Positions 33,403-43,154 of a DNA stretch of 64,000 nt are shown here, in pieces; position 1 is the stretch's first letter; each line of letters opens with the position of its first letter. Made by a program: the position numbers and the translations under genes. A model generated the notes under the pieces. That model worked only from the letters and a program-made list of their open reading frames with translations, did not search any database and was not told the origin of the DNA. Source of the stretch: Limosilactobacillus sp. (GTDB lineage Bacteria; Bacillota; Bacilli; Lactobacillales; Lactobacillaceae); NCBI RefSeq assembly GCF_022482365.1, contig NZ_JAKVPE010000001.1, positions 1,426,001-1,490,000 on the forward strand, given 5' to 3'.

Positions 33403-34380
33403 ATGAATAATCAATGGCAATCTTACCCGTTTATTAACACACAACTTCAAAGCGTCAATCAATGCATCCAGAACCGGATCAGCTGCAATAACGCCGATCT
33501 TCAGCAGGCCCTGCTCGCCATGGCCAACAACGGTGGCAAATATCTTCGTCCCGCCGTTTTGCTGACGATTGGGCAGATCTGTGGTGCCAAGGATGAGGAG
33601 CGGCTTATCAAGCTCGCCGCCTCAATTGAGATCCTTCACATGGCCACGCTTATCCACGACGACATTATTGATGATTCACCGCAGCGACGGGGCGCGGTCA
33701 GCATTCAAACGCGTTTCGGCAAGGACACGGCCGTTTACGCCGGCGACCTGCTTTTCACGGTCTTCTTCAAGCTGCTTTTAGAGACGGTTCCCGACTCGGA
33801 CTATTTGAAAGTGAACGCGCACACAATGCGCAAGATTCTCAATGGTGAGCTCGGTCAAATGGACCAGCGTTTCAATACCACGCAAAGTCTCAAGAGCTAT
33901 CTACATGACGTTAATGGTAAAACCGCCGCTCTCTTCCGGCTTGCCGCTCAGGAGGGAGCCTACTTTGCCGGCGCCTCTTCCCGAGCTGTCGCCATGGCGG
34001 CCAAGTACGGTCAAAACCTCGGGATTGCTTTTCAAATGCTGGACGACATTCTCGACTATACGGGCGATCAGTCTCTTAATAAGCCGGTAATGGAGGACCT
34101 GGCTACCGGGGTCTATTCCCTGCCATTGCTTCTGGCCCTGCAACAACCGGCTGCGGCGGCCGAACTCAAGCCATTGCTGGCCAAGCGTTACCAATTAACC
34201 GCCACCGACATGGCCAGCGTCCAGCAAATCGTTGTTGCTAGCGGTGCTATCGAACAAAGCCGGACACTCGCGGGCAAGTTCACCCAAAAGGCGCTCGCTT
34301 GTCTGCAAGCGTTGCCGGACAGCCGTTCCCGACGATTCCTAGAAAAGATGACTAAGCGGCTGCTCAAACGCACAATCTAA
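33403..34380 (+). CDS. hepT: Polyprenyl (heptaprenyl) diphosphate synthase catalytic subunit
   Basis: 325 residues. First Asp-rich motif LIHDDIIDDSPQRRG, second AFQMLDDILDYTGD, with GGKYLRPAVLL at the isopentenyl diphosphate site. It makes the long isoprenoid tail used by MenA. The small regulatory subunit of Bacillus heptaprenyl synthase is not encoded nearby. Its terminator hairpin runs into the cydC 3' end. Confidence 0.92.
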   Translation: MNNQWQSYPFINTQLQSVNQCIQNRISCNNADLQQALLAMANNGGKYLRPAVLLTIGQICGAKDEERLIKLAASIEILHMATLIHDDIIDDSPQRRGAVSIQTRFGKDTAVYAGDLLFTVFFKLLLETVPDSDYLKVNAHTMRKILNGELGQMDQRFNTTQSLKSYLHDVNGKTAALFRLAAQEGAYFAGASSRAVAMAAKYGQNLGIAFQMLDDILDYTGDQSLNKPVMEDLATGVYSLPLLLALQQPAAAAELKPLLAKRYQLTATDMASVQQIVVASGAIEQSRTLAGKFTQKALACLQALPDSRSRRFLEKMTKRLLKRTI

Positions 34381-34386
34381 GTTTCT

Positions 34387-34423
34387 GCCGACCATGGCTT
34401 ACCGGCCCTGGTCGGCTTTTTTT
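34387..34423 (+). terminator. hepT terminator overlapping cydC coding end
   Basis: GCCGACCA (34387-34394) pairs with TGGTCGGC (34409-34416), followed by TTTTTTT. The last codons of cydC are encoded within the hairpin on the other strand. Confidence 0.85.
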
Positions 34424-36147
34424 AATTCCCGGTAGCGGGCACTGGTTTGCCATAGGCCACTCGGGGTCCCCTGCATCGCTAGTCGTCCCTCTTCAACGAA
34501 GATCACCTGGTCGAAGCGCTCGATCCCTTGCAGGTGGTGGTTAATCCAAATCAGCGTCTTGTCTGCCAGTTGATCGAGGATCGTGGTGATGACCGCCTGT
34601 TCCGTAATCGGATCCAGGCCCACCGTCGGCTCATCCAGAAGAACAATCGGGGTGTTTTTCAGGAGGATCCGGGCCAGGGCCAGTCGGTGACGCTCACCGC
34701 CGGAAAAACGCAGACCTGCTTCATCGACCTTAGTTTCGATTCCCTTTGGCAAATCCTCAACCATCTTTTTCAGGCCAACCCGCTTCAGGACGTCCCAAAT
34801 TTCAGCATCAGTAGCCTCCTCGTTACCAAGGCGAATGTTATTGGCAATGGTGGTGTTAAAGAGGTAGGGCTGCTGGTTGATCACGCTAATGTAATCAGCA
34901 ATCTGGTCGCCAAAGTGATCCGTCGCCACCCCGTTAAGCTTAACCGAACCGTGTGTTGGCGTTCGGTCGCCACGAATAAGGGCCGCTAACGTACTCTTGC
35001 CGGCGCCGCTTCTGCCGAGGATTGCCAATTTTTCTCCCGGCTCAATCGCCAGGTTGATCCCCTGCAGAACCTCCTTATCGGTCCGCGGATATGCGTAGTG
35101 CAAGTCACTAAGCTCCAGTCGATACGGGGCCGTAATCGTCGGCACCGTCCCGGAGGCCTTTACCGAAGGATTCAGGTCGTTCAGCCGGACCAGTGAATTT
35201 GTATAAACGTTAGTTTCCTGGGCTGCAGCGGGCAGCGGAGCAAGGGCATCAATTAGCGGAAAGACGGCAAGGACAAAGGCCGCAATCCAATTGGCCGGGC
35301 CACCAGCCTGACCGCCAAACCGCCAAGCTCCCCAGATAACCAAACTGATCACAACGACTAGGATCAGCTCTTGAACCAGAAAGTCCCGGAAGTGCTCAAA
35401 CTTCCGCATTGAACGGCCCACCTGCTGGTAGCGTTGCTCGTTTTGGTCGTGGAGGCGAAGGTAACTATCACCCCGCCCCGCCAGAACCCAATCGGCAATC
35501 CCCATTACGTTGTCCGTCAGGTTGACGTAGAGTTCGTCCTTGGCTCGCTTTTCATACTCCTGCCGGGCACCGTTGACCAGGACCGACCAGAGCGGAATGG
35601 CAAAGATAATCAATCCAAAAACCACCAGCATCCAAAGGCCCAGCAATGGCGAGAGAAAGCCTAATGCAACCACGATGATGGCGTATAGGCCCCAGGCAAC
35701 GAACATCGGAAAAATTGTTCGCAGATACAGGTTTTGCACGTGCGAAACATCATCCGACAGCAGTCCAAGAATGTCGCCAAGCTGATACTTACTGCTAAAT
35801 GACGCGGCGTCGTGTTCGAGCGTGTCATACAGCTTTTGCCGCAGGCGAGAGGTCATCTTCAACACCCAATTATGACTGACCAGCCGTTCCAGGTAGCGGA
35901 AGGCCGGCCGGGCAATCCCAAAGGCCCGGGTGAGGACGATCGGCACATACACCAGCAGGATGTTTTCCGGTCGGGTCGCCGACTTGCTGATCAAAAATCC
36001 GGCCGAAAACATCAGTCCTGCACCGCAGACGAAGGTGATGATCCCCAACGTGATTGCCAGCACCAGCGTTTTGCGGTAGCGGTAAAGAAACGGCCGGACC
36101 CAGCGATCGTGTTTCAACGCCCGCAGCAGTGGAATTTTCTTTAGCAT
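34399..36147 (-). CDS. cydC: Heterodimeric ABC transporter subunit CydC
   Basis: 582 residues: six-helix transmembrane domain, then an ATPase with Walker A ILGRSGAGKSTLAALIRG, signature LRFSGGERHRLALARILL and Walker B IVLLDEPTVGLD. With CydD it is needed for cytochrome bd assembly (heme/thiol handling). The start overlaps the cydD stop at 36147. Its 3' end is shared with the hepT terminator. Confidence 0.95.
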   Translation of the reverse strand: MLKKIPLLRALKHDRWVRPFLYRYRKTLVLAITLGIITFVCGAGLMFSAGFLISKSATRPENILLVYVPIVLTRAFGIARPAFRYLERLVSHNWVLKMTSRLRQKLYDTLEHDAASFSSKYQLGDILGLLSDDVSHVQNLYLRTIFPMFVAWGLYAIIVVALGFLSPLLGLWMLVVFGLIIFAIPLWSVLVNGARQEYEKRAKDELYVNLTDNVMGIADWVLAGRGDSYLRLHDQNEQRYQQVGRSMRKFEHFRDFLVQELILVVVISLVIWGAWRFGGQAGGPANWIAAFVLAVFPLIDALAPLPAAAQETNVYTNSLVRLNDLNPSVKASGTVPTITAPYRLELSDLHYAYPRTDKEVLQGINLAIEPGEKLAILGRSGAGKSTLAALIRGDRTPTHGSVKLNGVATDHFGDQIADYISVINQQPYLFNTTIANNIRLGNEEATDAEIWDVLKRVGLKKMVEDLPKGIETKVDEAGLRFSGGERHRLALARILLKNTPIVLLDEPTVGLDPITEQAVITTILDQLADKTLIWINHHLQGIERFDQVIFVEEGRLAMQGTPSGLWQTSARYRELKKADQGR

Positions 36148-37856
36148 TAGTTCTCACCCCGCATTTCCTTCATTAGCCGTGTAAAGTAGCCACCCTTGGC
36201 TTGCAGCTGTTCAAAAGTCCCCTGCTCAACCAATTCACCATGGTTCATCACCAGAATGTAATCCATTTGTTTCATCCAGTGCAACCGGTGAGTGGCAAAG
36301 AAGACCAGCCGGTTCTCCATCAGTGGCAGCATTCGTTGTTTTAAGTCCATTTCCGTTTCGATGTCCAGGTGCGCGGTCGGCTCATCAAAAATCATCACTC
36401 GCCGTTTCTGGTCCAAAAAGGCCCGGGCCAGGGCAATCCGCTGGGCCTGTCCGCCGGAAAGCACCCGGCGGCCGCTGCCAATCACGGTATCGAGGCCGTC
36501 CGGCAAATCGCTCAGGAGGTCATCGAGACCGACGACGTGGATCGCCTGCAGCACCTGCTCATCGCTGACATTGGGCGTGTAGAAGGCCACGTTTTCCCGC
36601 AAAGTCGCCGTAAACACATACGGATTCTGGGGGATGTAGAGCAACTGTCTGTGCCAGGCCGGAATATCCAGGGTGGTCGTCTCTCGTCCCTGAATCTTAA
36701 TCTTGCCGGCGCTGGGGGTCAGAAAGCCACTGAGCAGGTTAATCAGGGTCGTCTTGCCGGCGCCACTCATTCCAATAATACCGATCTTTTGGTATCCCTG
36801 AATATCCAATGAAATGGGCTTGATGGCCATGCCATTCGGGTATTTGAACTCGAGGTCGGTTAACTGCAATTGGTCGGCATCAGTCCAGTCGTGAAGTGGC
36901 AGCTTAGCCACTTTAGCATCCGGTTCGTCAATCAGCTGCCGGATCGCCTTAAATGAATTTTTCCCGTTCAATGTCGCGTGAAAATCGCTGGCAAAATTTC
37001 TGATGGGTAAAAAGTATTCCGGTGCCAGAATCAAAATGGCCAGGGCCGGAAAAAGGCTCATTTTACCGTTAATCAGGCCAAACCCTAGGTAGACGGCGAT
37101 TACCGCAATTGAAAGGGTCGTAAAAAAATCAAGGGCAAAAGTCGACAGCATGGCAATCTTTAGGACCCGCATCGTCCGTTCCCGGAAAAGCTCGCTAGAA
37201 TTGAAGATACTCCTGGAATAGCGCTTGCTCAGGCCCAGGTACTTCAGGGTGTCAATTCCGCGCAGCGAGTCGATAAAATTATTTGATAATTTCTGAAAGT
37301 TGCCAAACTGCTTTTCTGCCTTCGCCTGGGCGGCCTTGCCGAGGATAATCATGAACATCACGATCAGCGGATACATGATCAGTAAGATCAATGCTGACTT
37401 GAGATCCAGGAAACCCGCTGCAATTAAAAGCAGCACGGGAACAATCATCATCGTCAGCACCTTGGAAAAGGTCAGCTTGATGTAGTCACGCACCTCGCTG
37501 ATGCCATCGAGGGCCATCGTGATCATGCTCCCGGTCCCCTGCTTCTGAACCAGCGCCGGACCGCGTCGAAAAAGCTTCTGCAGGAGCGCACGGCGCAAAT
37601 CCTGGGCAGTCCGTCCCGCATAGCCGTCCAGCCAGTGCTCACTCAGCCAGTTCAGCAACTGGCGTCCGGTGAAACAGAGTGCAAAGAGGAGCAACAGCTT
37701 CCAATTCAACCGGTCGCCTTGCCATAATTGGGTAATGCTCGCACTGAGCGCCAGGGCTTGCCCAATAATCAAAAAGGCCTGCAGAACATCGAGTCCCGCA
37801 AGCCTTATGCTGATTGATCGAGCTCCTGCGAGCCGAAATAACTCTCGATCAATCAT
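36147..37856 (-). CDS. cydD: Heterodimeric ABC transporter subunit CydD
   Basis: 569 residues: transmembrane domain, then Walker A IGMSGAGKTTLINLLSG, signature LSGGQAQRIALARAFL and Walker B VMIFDEPTAHLD. It is the partner of CydC. The stop and start codons of neighbouring genes overlap by one base on both sides (36147, 37856), so translation is coupled along the operon. Confidence 0.95.
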   Translation of the reverse strand: MIDRELFRLAGARSISIRLAGLDVLQAFLIIGQALALSASITQLWQGDRLNWKLLLLFALCFTGRQLLNWLSEHWLDGYAGRTAQDLRRALLQKLFRRGPALVQKQGTGSMITMALDGISEVRDYIKLTFSKVLTMMIVPVLLLIAAGFLDLKSALILLIMYPLIVMFMIILGKAAQAKAEKQFGNFQKLSNNFIDSLRGIDTLKYLGLSKRYSRSIFNSSELFRERTMRVLKIAMLSTFALDFFTTLSIAVIAVYLGFGLINGKMSLFPALAILILAPEYFLPIRNFASDFHATLNGKNSFKAIRQLIDEPDAKVAKLPLHDWTDADQLQLTDLEFKYPNGMAIKPISLDIQGYQKIGIIGMSGAGKTTLINLLSGFLTPSAGKIKIQGRETTTLDIPAWHRQLLYIPQNPYVFTATLRENVAFYTPNVSDEQVLQAIHVVGLDDLLSDLPDGLDTVIGSGRRVLSGGQAQRIALARAFLDQKRRVMIFDEPTAHLDIETEMDLKQRMLPLMENRLVFFATHRLHWMKQMDYILVMNHGELVEQGTFEQLQAKGGYFTRLMKEMRGEN

Positions 37857-38872
37857 TAATCAGTCACTCCAATCCTTGGCATCGCGATCCGCTTCCGGAA
37901 AATCCAATAAGCCCAGATTGTGTAGGCCAGAACGCACGGTACCAGGATCACCGTTGCAATCGTCATCACGATCAGGGTGTAGTTGGATGACGAGGCGCTC
38001 TGAATCAACAGGTCAAACTTGCTGCTGATTGATGAGATCATTACCCGTGGGAACAGGCCGCAGAAAATCAGTGCGACCAACGAAACCAGGGTCAGGCCGC
38101 TCGCCGTGAATGCGTGCCCCTGCTTGTTGGCAAAGGTGGCCGCGTGGGCCCAAACGGAGAAGCCGACGATCAGAACCAGACACAGCAGCGTGGCGATCGG
38201 ATGAACCGCCAGGAAGTCGGTTTGGAAAAGCAACAACAGGGCAAAAATAACCTCACCCAGGTAGAGCACCCAGTAGAAGAAGTGGGCGTAGTTTTGTGCT
38301 CGTTCCGAAACCGGGCCCTTAGTCTTCAAAGTAATGTAGTTAAGGCCGTGCAGGTAGGTCAAAAGGGCCAGGGCAATCCCACCGACGATTGAGAACCAGT
38401 TGAAGTAGTCAAAGAAGTGGGCATGCATGTTACCGGCCGCATCAATTGGCATTCCCTTGATCATGGAGATAAACATCACCCCAAAGAGGAAGGGAACGAG
38501 GAAACTCGTTACGGCCATAATCCGCTCCCAGATCGGCTTCTTCTCATCCGGACTCTTTGCCCGGAATTCAAAGGAGACGCCCCGTAGAATCAGGCCAACC
38601 AAAATGAAGAGCAGAATCAGGTAGTAGCCAGAAAACAATGTCGCGTACCAGTACGGGAAGGAAGCAAACATCGCCCCACCGGCAGTAATCAGCCAGACTT
38701 CGTTTCCGTCCCAAACCGGACCGATCGTCTGAATGATTTGAGCACGCTCCCCCTCATTGTGGGCCAGCGTCCCCACGGCCATACCAACACCGTAATCGAA
38801 GCCGTCCAGGAAGAAGAACCCGGAAAACAGGACCCCGATTAGTATGAACCAAAGTATTTGCAGAAATGACAT
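37856..38872 (-). CDS. cydB: Cytochrome bd ubiquinol/menaquinol oxidase subunit II
   Basis: 338 residues, about nine membrane segments. The N-terminal FFLDGFDYGVGMAVGTLA and GPVWDGNEVWLITAGGAMFA are signature stretches of CydB. It is the structural partner of CydA in the membrane. It abuts cydA directly (38872/38873). Confidence 0.96.
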   Translation of the reverse strand: MSFLQILWFILIGVLFSGFFFLDGFDYGVGMAVGTLAHNEGERAQIIQTIGPVWDGNEVWLITAGGAMFASFPYWYATLFSGYYLILLFILVGLILRGVSFEFRAKSPDEKKPIWERIMAVTSFLVPFLFGVMFISMIKGMPIDAAGNMHAHFFDYFNWFSIVGGIALALLTYLHGLNYITLKTKGPVSERAQNYAHFFYWVLYLGEVIFALLLLFQTDFLAVHPIATLLCLVLIVGFSVWAHAATFANKQGHAFTASGLTLVSLVALIFCGLFPRVMISSISSKFDLLIQSASSSNYTLIVMTIATVILVPCVLAYTIWAYWIFRKRIAMPRIGVTD

Positions 38873-40306
38873 TTAGAAGGCCCCCTTTGCAAACGGATCC
38901 GTTGCTTTCTTGTCCGCTTGGGCAGCATCCCATTCCACTGGATCATTGCGCAGGAAACGAACGATCAGGGCAACCAGAATAGCGGCCAGCGACGCGAACA
39001 GCACGAAGTAAATGATATTCGACGTCAAGAGCGAGGCCACGGAAACGTTTGGCGAAACGCTTTGCTGAATAGTGAAGAGACCATAGACCGTCCATGGAAC
39101 CCGGCCAAACTCAGTAATCAGCCAGCCAGAGGTATTGGCGAGGAACGGTGAGAAGGTCATGAGGGCGATGACCCAAAGCATCCAGCGGTGATTGTAGAGC
39201 GTCTCCTTGCCCCTTCGTGTCGTAATCAAACCGACCAAGGCAACTAGGAACATAAGGGCGGCGAATCCACACATGACCCGGAAGCTCCAAAACAGCGTGT
39301 TGACCGGAACGTAGTAGCTCATCTTGTGCCCGTCAATGTGGGTCCCGTAGGTCTTTTCGAGTTGGGCATTCACTTCGTCCATCCCCTCAACGGAACCACT
39401 TAATTTGTGATAAGAGAGCAAGCTTAAGACGCCAGGAATCTCAATCTTACCATTAACCTGGTGAGTCTTCGGATTGGCAATCCCGACAACCGTCCAGGGA
39501 GCCGGACTCTTCGTAGTCTTGTAGACCGCTTCGGTAGCGGCAAACTTCATCGGCTGCTCCTTAATCAGGTACTGCATCTGCATGTCCCCGGCGCCAATAG
39601 AACCCAGGGAGAAGATCAGCATTAACCACAGGCCAACCCGCATCGTCTTGTGGTAGATCTTCTTGTTTTCAGCGGATAGCTGCCGTTTCTTCAGCAGCTG
39701 GAAAGCAGCCAGGCCACAAATAATGGTGGCCCCGGTCAGCAACGCGCCCATCAAGACGTGACTCAGTTCAAAGATCAGCTGCGGATTAGAAATTAAAGCG
39801 CCAAAGTCGGCCATTTCCGCCCGGCCGTTCCGGATCGTGTAGCCAACCGGATGCTGCATAAACGAGTTCGCGGTCAGAATCCAGAGTGCGGACGTAATGG
39901 TCCCAAAGACGATCATCCAGATAAAGAAGAGGTGCAGGCCCTTCTTAACCCGGTCCCAAGTGAAGACCCACAGGCCGATGAAGGTCGATTCGATGAAGAA
40001 TGACAACAGGGCTTCGAAGGCCAGCGGCGCACCGAAAATGTCTCCCATGAATCGAGAATAATCAGACCAGTTCATCCCAAACTGGAATTCCTGAATCAAG
40101 CCGGTAACAACCCCGACGGCGAAACTCAGCATGAAAATGTTCCCCCAGAACTTCGTCATCTTTTTGTATGACGGGTCCTTGGTACGGACATAGAGTGTCT
40201 CCATAATTGCAACGACGAACACCGTCCCAATTGAGAACGGCACAAAGAAGAAGTGAAAAATTGTCGTCATTGCAAATTGGAAACGAGCTAAACTAACAAT
40301 ACTCAT
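38873..40306 (-). CDS. cydA: Cytochrome bd oxidase subunit I
   Basis: 477 residues from ATG 40306 with GGAGGAG; the 12-codon extension is rejected. The N-terminus SLARFQFAMTTIFHFFFVPF carries the heme-ligand His; GLIQEFQFGMNWSDYSRFMG and PWTVYGLFTIQQSVSP are typical. It oxidises menaquinol and reduces oxygen. Heme must be supplied: no heme-synthesis genes are seen here. First gene of cydABDC. Confidence 0.96.
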   Translation of the reverse strand: MSIVSLARFQFAMTTIFHFFFVPFSIGTVFVVAIMETLYVRTKDPSYKKMTKFWGNIFMLSFAVGVVTGLIQEFQFGMNWSDYSRFMGDIFGAPLAFEALLSFFIESTFIGLWVFTWDRVKKGLHLFFIWMIVFGTITSALWILTANSFMQHPVGYTIRNGRAEMADFGALISNPQLIFELSHVLMGALLTGATIICGLAAFQLLKKRQLSAENKKIYHKTMRVGLWLMLIFSLGSIGAGDMQMQYLIKEQPMKFAATEAVYKTTKSPAPWTVVGIANPKTHQVNGKIEIPGVLSLLSYHKLSGSVEGMDEVNAQLEKTYGTHIDGHKMSYYVPVNTLFWSFRVMCGFAALMFLVALVGLITTRRGKETLYNHRWMLWVIALMTFSPFLANTSGWLITEFGRVPWTVYGLFTIQQSVSPNVSVASLLTSNIIYFVLFASLAAILVALIVRFLRNDPVEWDAAQADKKATDPFAKGAF

Positions 40307-40374
40307 TGCTAATCTCCTCCAATTTACCAAATACCTTATCAATCACTCAATAATAATTGCTTCTTATATTTCAT

Positions 40375-40403
40375 AGTGTACCCCTTAAACCGCTTACTTT
40401 CAA
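40375..40403 (-). promoter_or_regulatory. cyd operon promoter
   Basis: TTGAAA (40403-40398), 17-bp spacer, TACACT (40380-40375) on the minus strand, about 70 bp before cydA. No Rex-type TTGTGAA-N6-TTCACAA site was found. Confidence 0.65.
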
Positions 40404-40473
40404 ATAATATATTCCATTTTGTTTAAATATCAGTCGATAAGTATTTTGCTATTTTTTATGCTCATGGGTCCAC

Positions 40474-40514
40474 AAAAAAGGGACTAACCAATTACCATTT
40501 TGGCCGGTCCCTTT
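40474..40514 (-). terminator. Terminator of the tetR gene
   Basis: AAAGGGAC pairs with GTCCCTTT plus inner CCAA/TTGG; the minus-strand tail is TTTTTTG. It shields the cyd promoter. Confidence 0.8.
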
Positions 40515-40557
40515 GGGGTTATATAATTTTAAGATCATTCTAAACTATTGGTATGAC

Positions 40558-41109
40558 TTATGACAAGACGGTCATCATCACCCGTTTCAGCTCCTTAATC
40601 TCCTCCTCGTTCGGAAAGCGCCCCATCAAAAGAACGTGCCGGACCATGTTGACGAAGGCACCGGCGCAGAAGTCGAGCGTGAATTCGGAAGGCCGGGGAG
40701 TGATCACCTCGTTCAGCGTCTGTTCAACCCGGCGGTGCAGTTGGCTTTGCAGGCTCCGCTCATCGTACTGGATTTGAAACAGCTTGAGAATCAGCTGGCG
40801 GTGGCGGAATAGTTCATCGTAAATCCCGTTTGCCCGGCCCAGAAGAACAAAAGTCGTCAGTGATTCATGCTCTTCCATCTTTTGGGCCCGTTTGGTAAGC
40901 AAGCGATCAAAAATTGCCAGCATTTCAGCCGTGAGCTTTTCCGTCAGGTCATACTTATCCAGGTAGTAGTTATAGAAGGTTTGGCGGTTGATCAGGGCCC
41001 GTCTAGCAATCTGGGTCACGGTCACCTCACGGAAGGATTCTTCCTGGAGCAGTTCGACGAAGGCATTTTGGATCATCTTCTGGGTTCGCTGGGCTTGCAG
41101 GCTTGCCAT
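40558..41109 (-). CDS. TetR/AcrR family regulator
   Basis: 183 residues. The HTH has VTVTQIARRALINRQTFYNY YLDKYDL in one run (recognition helix RQTFYNYYLDK). The C-terminal ligand domain is of the short TetR_C type. Ribosome site GAGGTGA. It is divergent from a two-gene ABC exporter, the probable target, with a dyad at 41142-41153 between them. Confidence 0.9.
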   Translation of the reverse strand: MASLQAQRTQKMIQNAFVELLQEESFREVTVTQIARRALINRQTFYNYYLDKYDLTEKLTAEMLAIFDRLLTKRAQKMEEHESLTTFVLLGRANGIYDELFRHRQLILKLFQIQYDERSLQSQLHRRVEQTLNEVITPRPSEFTLDFCAGAFVNMVRHVLLMGRFPNEEEIKELKRVMMTVLS

Positions 41110-41141
41110 ATCATCACCTCATTGATAGCTGTCATTATTTG

Positions 41142-41153
41142 TGACACATGTCA
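41142..41153. promoter_or_regulatory. TGACA-CA-TGTCA dyad, candidate TetR operator
   Basis: A short perfect dyad between the divergent tetR and ABC genes, 33 bp from the tetR start. Location and symmetry suggest autoregulation and exporter control. Confidence 0.5.
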
Positions 41154-41245
41154 TGATCAACGACAATTCTAGCACAACTGGGGATTGTCGGCTAGGCGGG
41201 CGCATTGGATAATGAGGGCAATAAAACAACACGGGAGGAATTAAA

Positions 41246-41971
41246 ATGCAAAACCTACTCGACATTCGCCAGCTTGAGAAACGGTTCGGCGACCAGGTCG
41301 TCCTCCGCGGCGTCAATCTCCAAGTCACCGCCGACCGGATCACCGGCCTGATCGGTCCCTCCGGCTCAGGAAAGACCACCCTGATCAAGACCGCCCTCGG
41401 GATGGAAAAGAGTTCCGGCGGGTCCGCCACGGTGCTGGGCAAAACGATGCCTAACCGCCTGGTCCTGGCCAAGATGGGCTACATGGCCCAGAGTGACGCC
41501 CTCTATCTTGACCTGACCGCCCGGGAAAATCTCCAGTTTTTCGGCCAGATGAAGGGCCTGACCGGGGCGAAGCTCAAGGACGACATCGAACACGTCGCCG
41601 GGATTGTCGACCTGACTGCCAGCCTCGATAAGCGCGTCCAAGCCTTCTCGGGCGGGATGAAGCGCCGGCTGTCCCTGGCCATCGCCCTGCTCGCCAGCCC
41701 GCAGCTGTTGATCTTAGACGAGCCCACCGTTGGCATTGATCCTGCCCTAAGCAAGCAGATCTGGGCGGAGTTGAAGCGGCGGCGAGACGCGGGCTGCGGC
41801 GTTTTGGTCACCACCCACGTCATGAGCGAGGCCGAACAGGTTGATTCCGTTGCTCTCCTGATGCAGGGGACGATCATCGCCAAGGACACCCCGCAGAACC
41901 TGAAAAAGCAATACCAGGTTGACTCGATCGAAGACGTCTTCCTTAAGGCAGAAAAGGAGGTGGAAGACTAA
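41246..41971 (+). CDS. ABC-2 type exporter ATP-binding protein
   Basis: 241 residues. Walker A GLIGPSGSGKTTLIKTALG, signature AFSGGMKRRLSLAIALL, Walker B LLILDEPTVGIDP, and the H-loop VTTHVMSEAE. It powers the permease encoded immediately after it; the stop and start overlap as TAATG. A drug or lipid export role under TetR control is likely; the substrate is unknown. Confidence 0.93.
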   Translation: MQNLLDIRQLEKRFGDQVVLRGVNLQVTADRITGLIGPSGSGKTTLIKTALGMEKSSGGSATVLGKTMPNRLVLAKMGYMAQSDALYLDLTARENLQFFGQMKGLTGAKLKDDIEHVAGIVDLTASLDKRVQAFSGGMKRRLSLAIALLASPQLLILDEPTVGIDPALSKQIWAELKRRRDAGCGVLVTTHVMSEAEQVDSVALLMQGTIIAKDTPQNLKKQYQVDSIEDVFLKAEKEVED

Positions 41972-43083
41972 TGCGCACCCTTGCAATTACCAACCGAATC
42001 GTGAAGGAACTGAGTCGGGACAAGCGGACGCTGGCCCTGCTCTTCCTCGCGCCAATCTTCATCATGTGGCTGCTCTCAATCATGTTTTCCGCCAACACCA
42101 AGCCCCACGTGACGATTGGGACCTACAACGTCAGCTCCTCCCTGGTCCAGCGGATGGACAAGGTCAAGAACGTCAGAACTAAGGAGTACGGCTCCAAGGC
42201 CGCCGCACAGCGGGCACTGAAAGACTACCGGGTCGACTCAATCGTGACCAAGAGCGGCAGCAACTACCACGTCCGCTACGCCAACATCGACTCGACCAAG
42301 ACGGCACTGTCTCGTCAGGCCTTCCAGCTGGCCCTGCAGAAGACCCAGGCCACGGCGACCCAGCGGACAATCCACAAGCTGGTGGCAACCTTGCCGGCCA
42401 GCGTCCAGGCCCAGCTCGGCAAACAGCAAGCTGCGGCCGTTCCGTCGGTGAAGTCCTCCTACCAGTACGGGGATCACAACACCAACTTCTTCTCCAAGGT
42501 AATCCCCGTCTTCATGGGCTTCTTCGTCTTCTTCTTTGTCTTCCTGATTTCGGGAATCGGCCTGCTCAAGGAACGGACCAGCGGAACCCTCGACCGCCTG
42601 CTGGCCACCCCGGTGCGGCGCGGTGAAATCGTGGCCGGCTACATGATCAGCTACGGGGCCGTCGCCATCCTGCAGACCGTCGTGATCGTCGCCACCACCA
42701 TCTGGCTGCTCAAGGTTGAGGTCGTCGGCAGCCTCTTCTGGGTCTTCGTGATCAACTTCCTGCTTTCCCTGGTCGCCCTGGCCCTTGGGATCTTCATCTC
42801 AACCTTTGCCTCCTCGGAATTCCAGATGGTCCAGTTCATCCCCCTGGTGGTCCTGCCGCAAATCTTCTTCTCCGGCCTGGTGCCGTTGTCGGGAATGCCA
42901 TCGTGGACCGTCGCGGTTTCTAAGATCCTGCCGCTGACCTACGCCAGCAACGCCATGAACGACGTGATCCTCAAGGGCGGCGGCTTCAACGCCATCGCCG
43001 GCGACCTCTGCGCCCTCTTGGTTTTTGGGATCATCTTCGTGGTGCTCAACATCATCGGGCTGAAGCGGTACCGGAAGGTTTAA
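41971..43083 (+). CDS. ABC-2 type exporter permease
   Basis: 370 residues. One N-terminal membrane helix (ALLFLAPIFIMWLLSIMF), an extracytoplasmic domain of about 150 residues with no Cys, then five helices with LKERTSGTLDRLLATPVRRG, the ABC-2 signature. It pairs with the upstream ATPase. Similar to YhfE/LmrA-linked multidrug exporters of lactobacilli. A terminator follows at 43111-43146. Confidence 0.92.
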   Translation: MRTLAITNRIVKELSRDKRTLALLFLAPIFIMWLLSIMFSANTKPHVTIGTYNVSSSLVQRMDKVKNVRTKEYGSKAAAQRALKDYRVDSIVTKSGSNYHVRYANIDSTKTALSRQAFQLALQKTQATATQRTIHKLVATLPASVQAQLGKQQAAAVPSVKSSYQYGDHNTNFFSKVIPVFMGFFVFFFVFLISGIGLLKERTSGTLDRLLATPVRRGEIVAGYMISYGAVAILQTVVIVATTIWLLKVEVVGSLFWVFVINFLLSLVALALGIFISTFASSEFQMVQFIPLVVLPQIFFSGLVPLSGMPSWTVAVSKILPLTYASNAMNDVILKGGGFNAIAGDLCALLVFGIIFVVLNIIGLKRYRKV

Positions 43084-43110
43084 GCGAACAATAGCAAAGC
43101 TTGATCAAAT

Positions 43111-43146
43111 ACCACAACCTTGTTTCTTTCGGGTTGTGGTATTTTT
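43111..43146 (+). terminator. Terminator of the ABC exporter
   Basis: ACCACAACC pairs with GGTTGTGGT and is followed by ATTTTTAA. Confidence 0.85.
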
Positions 43147-43154
43147 AAGTTTCC

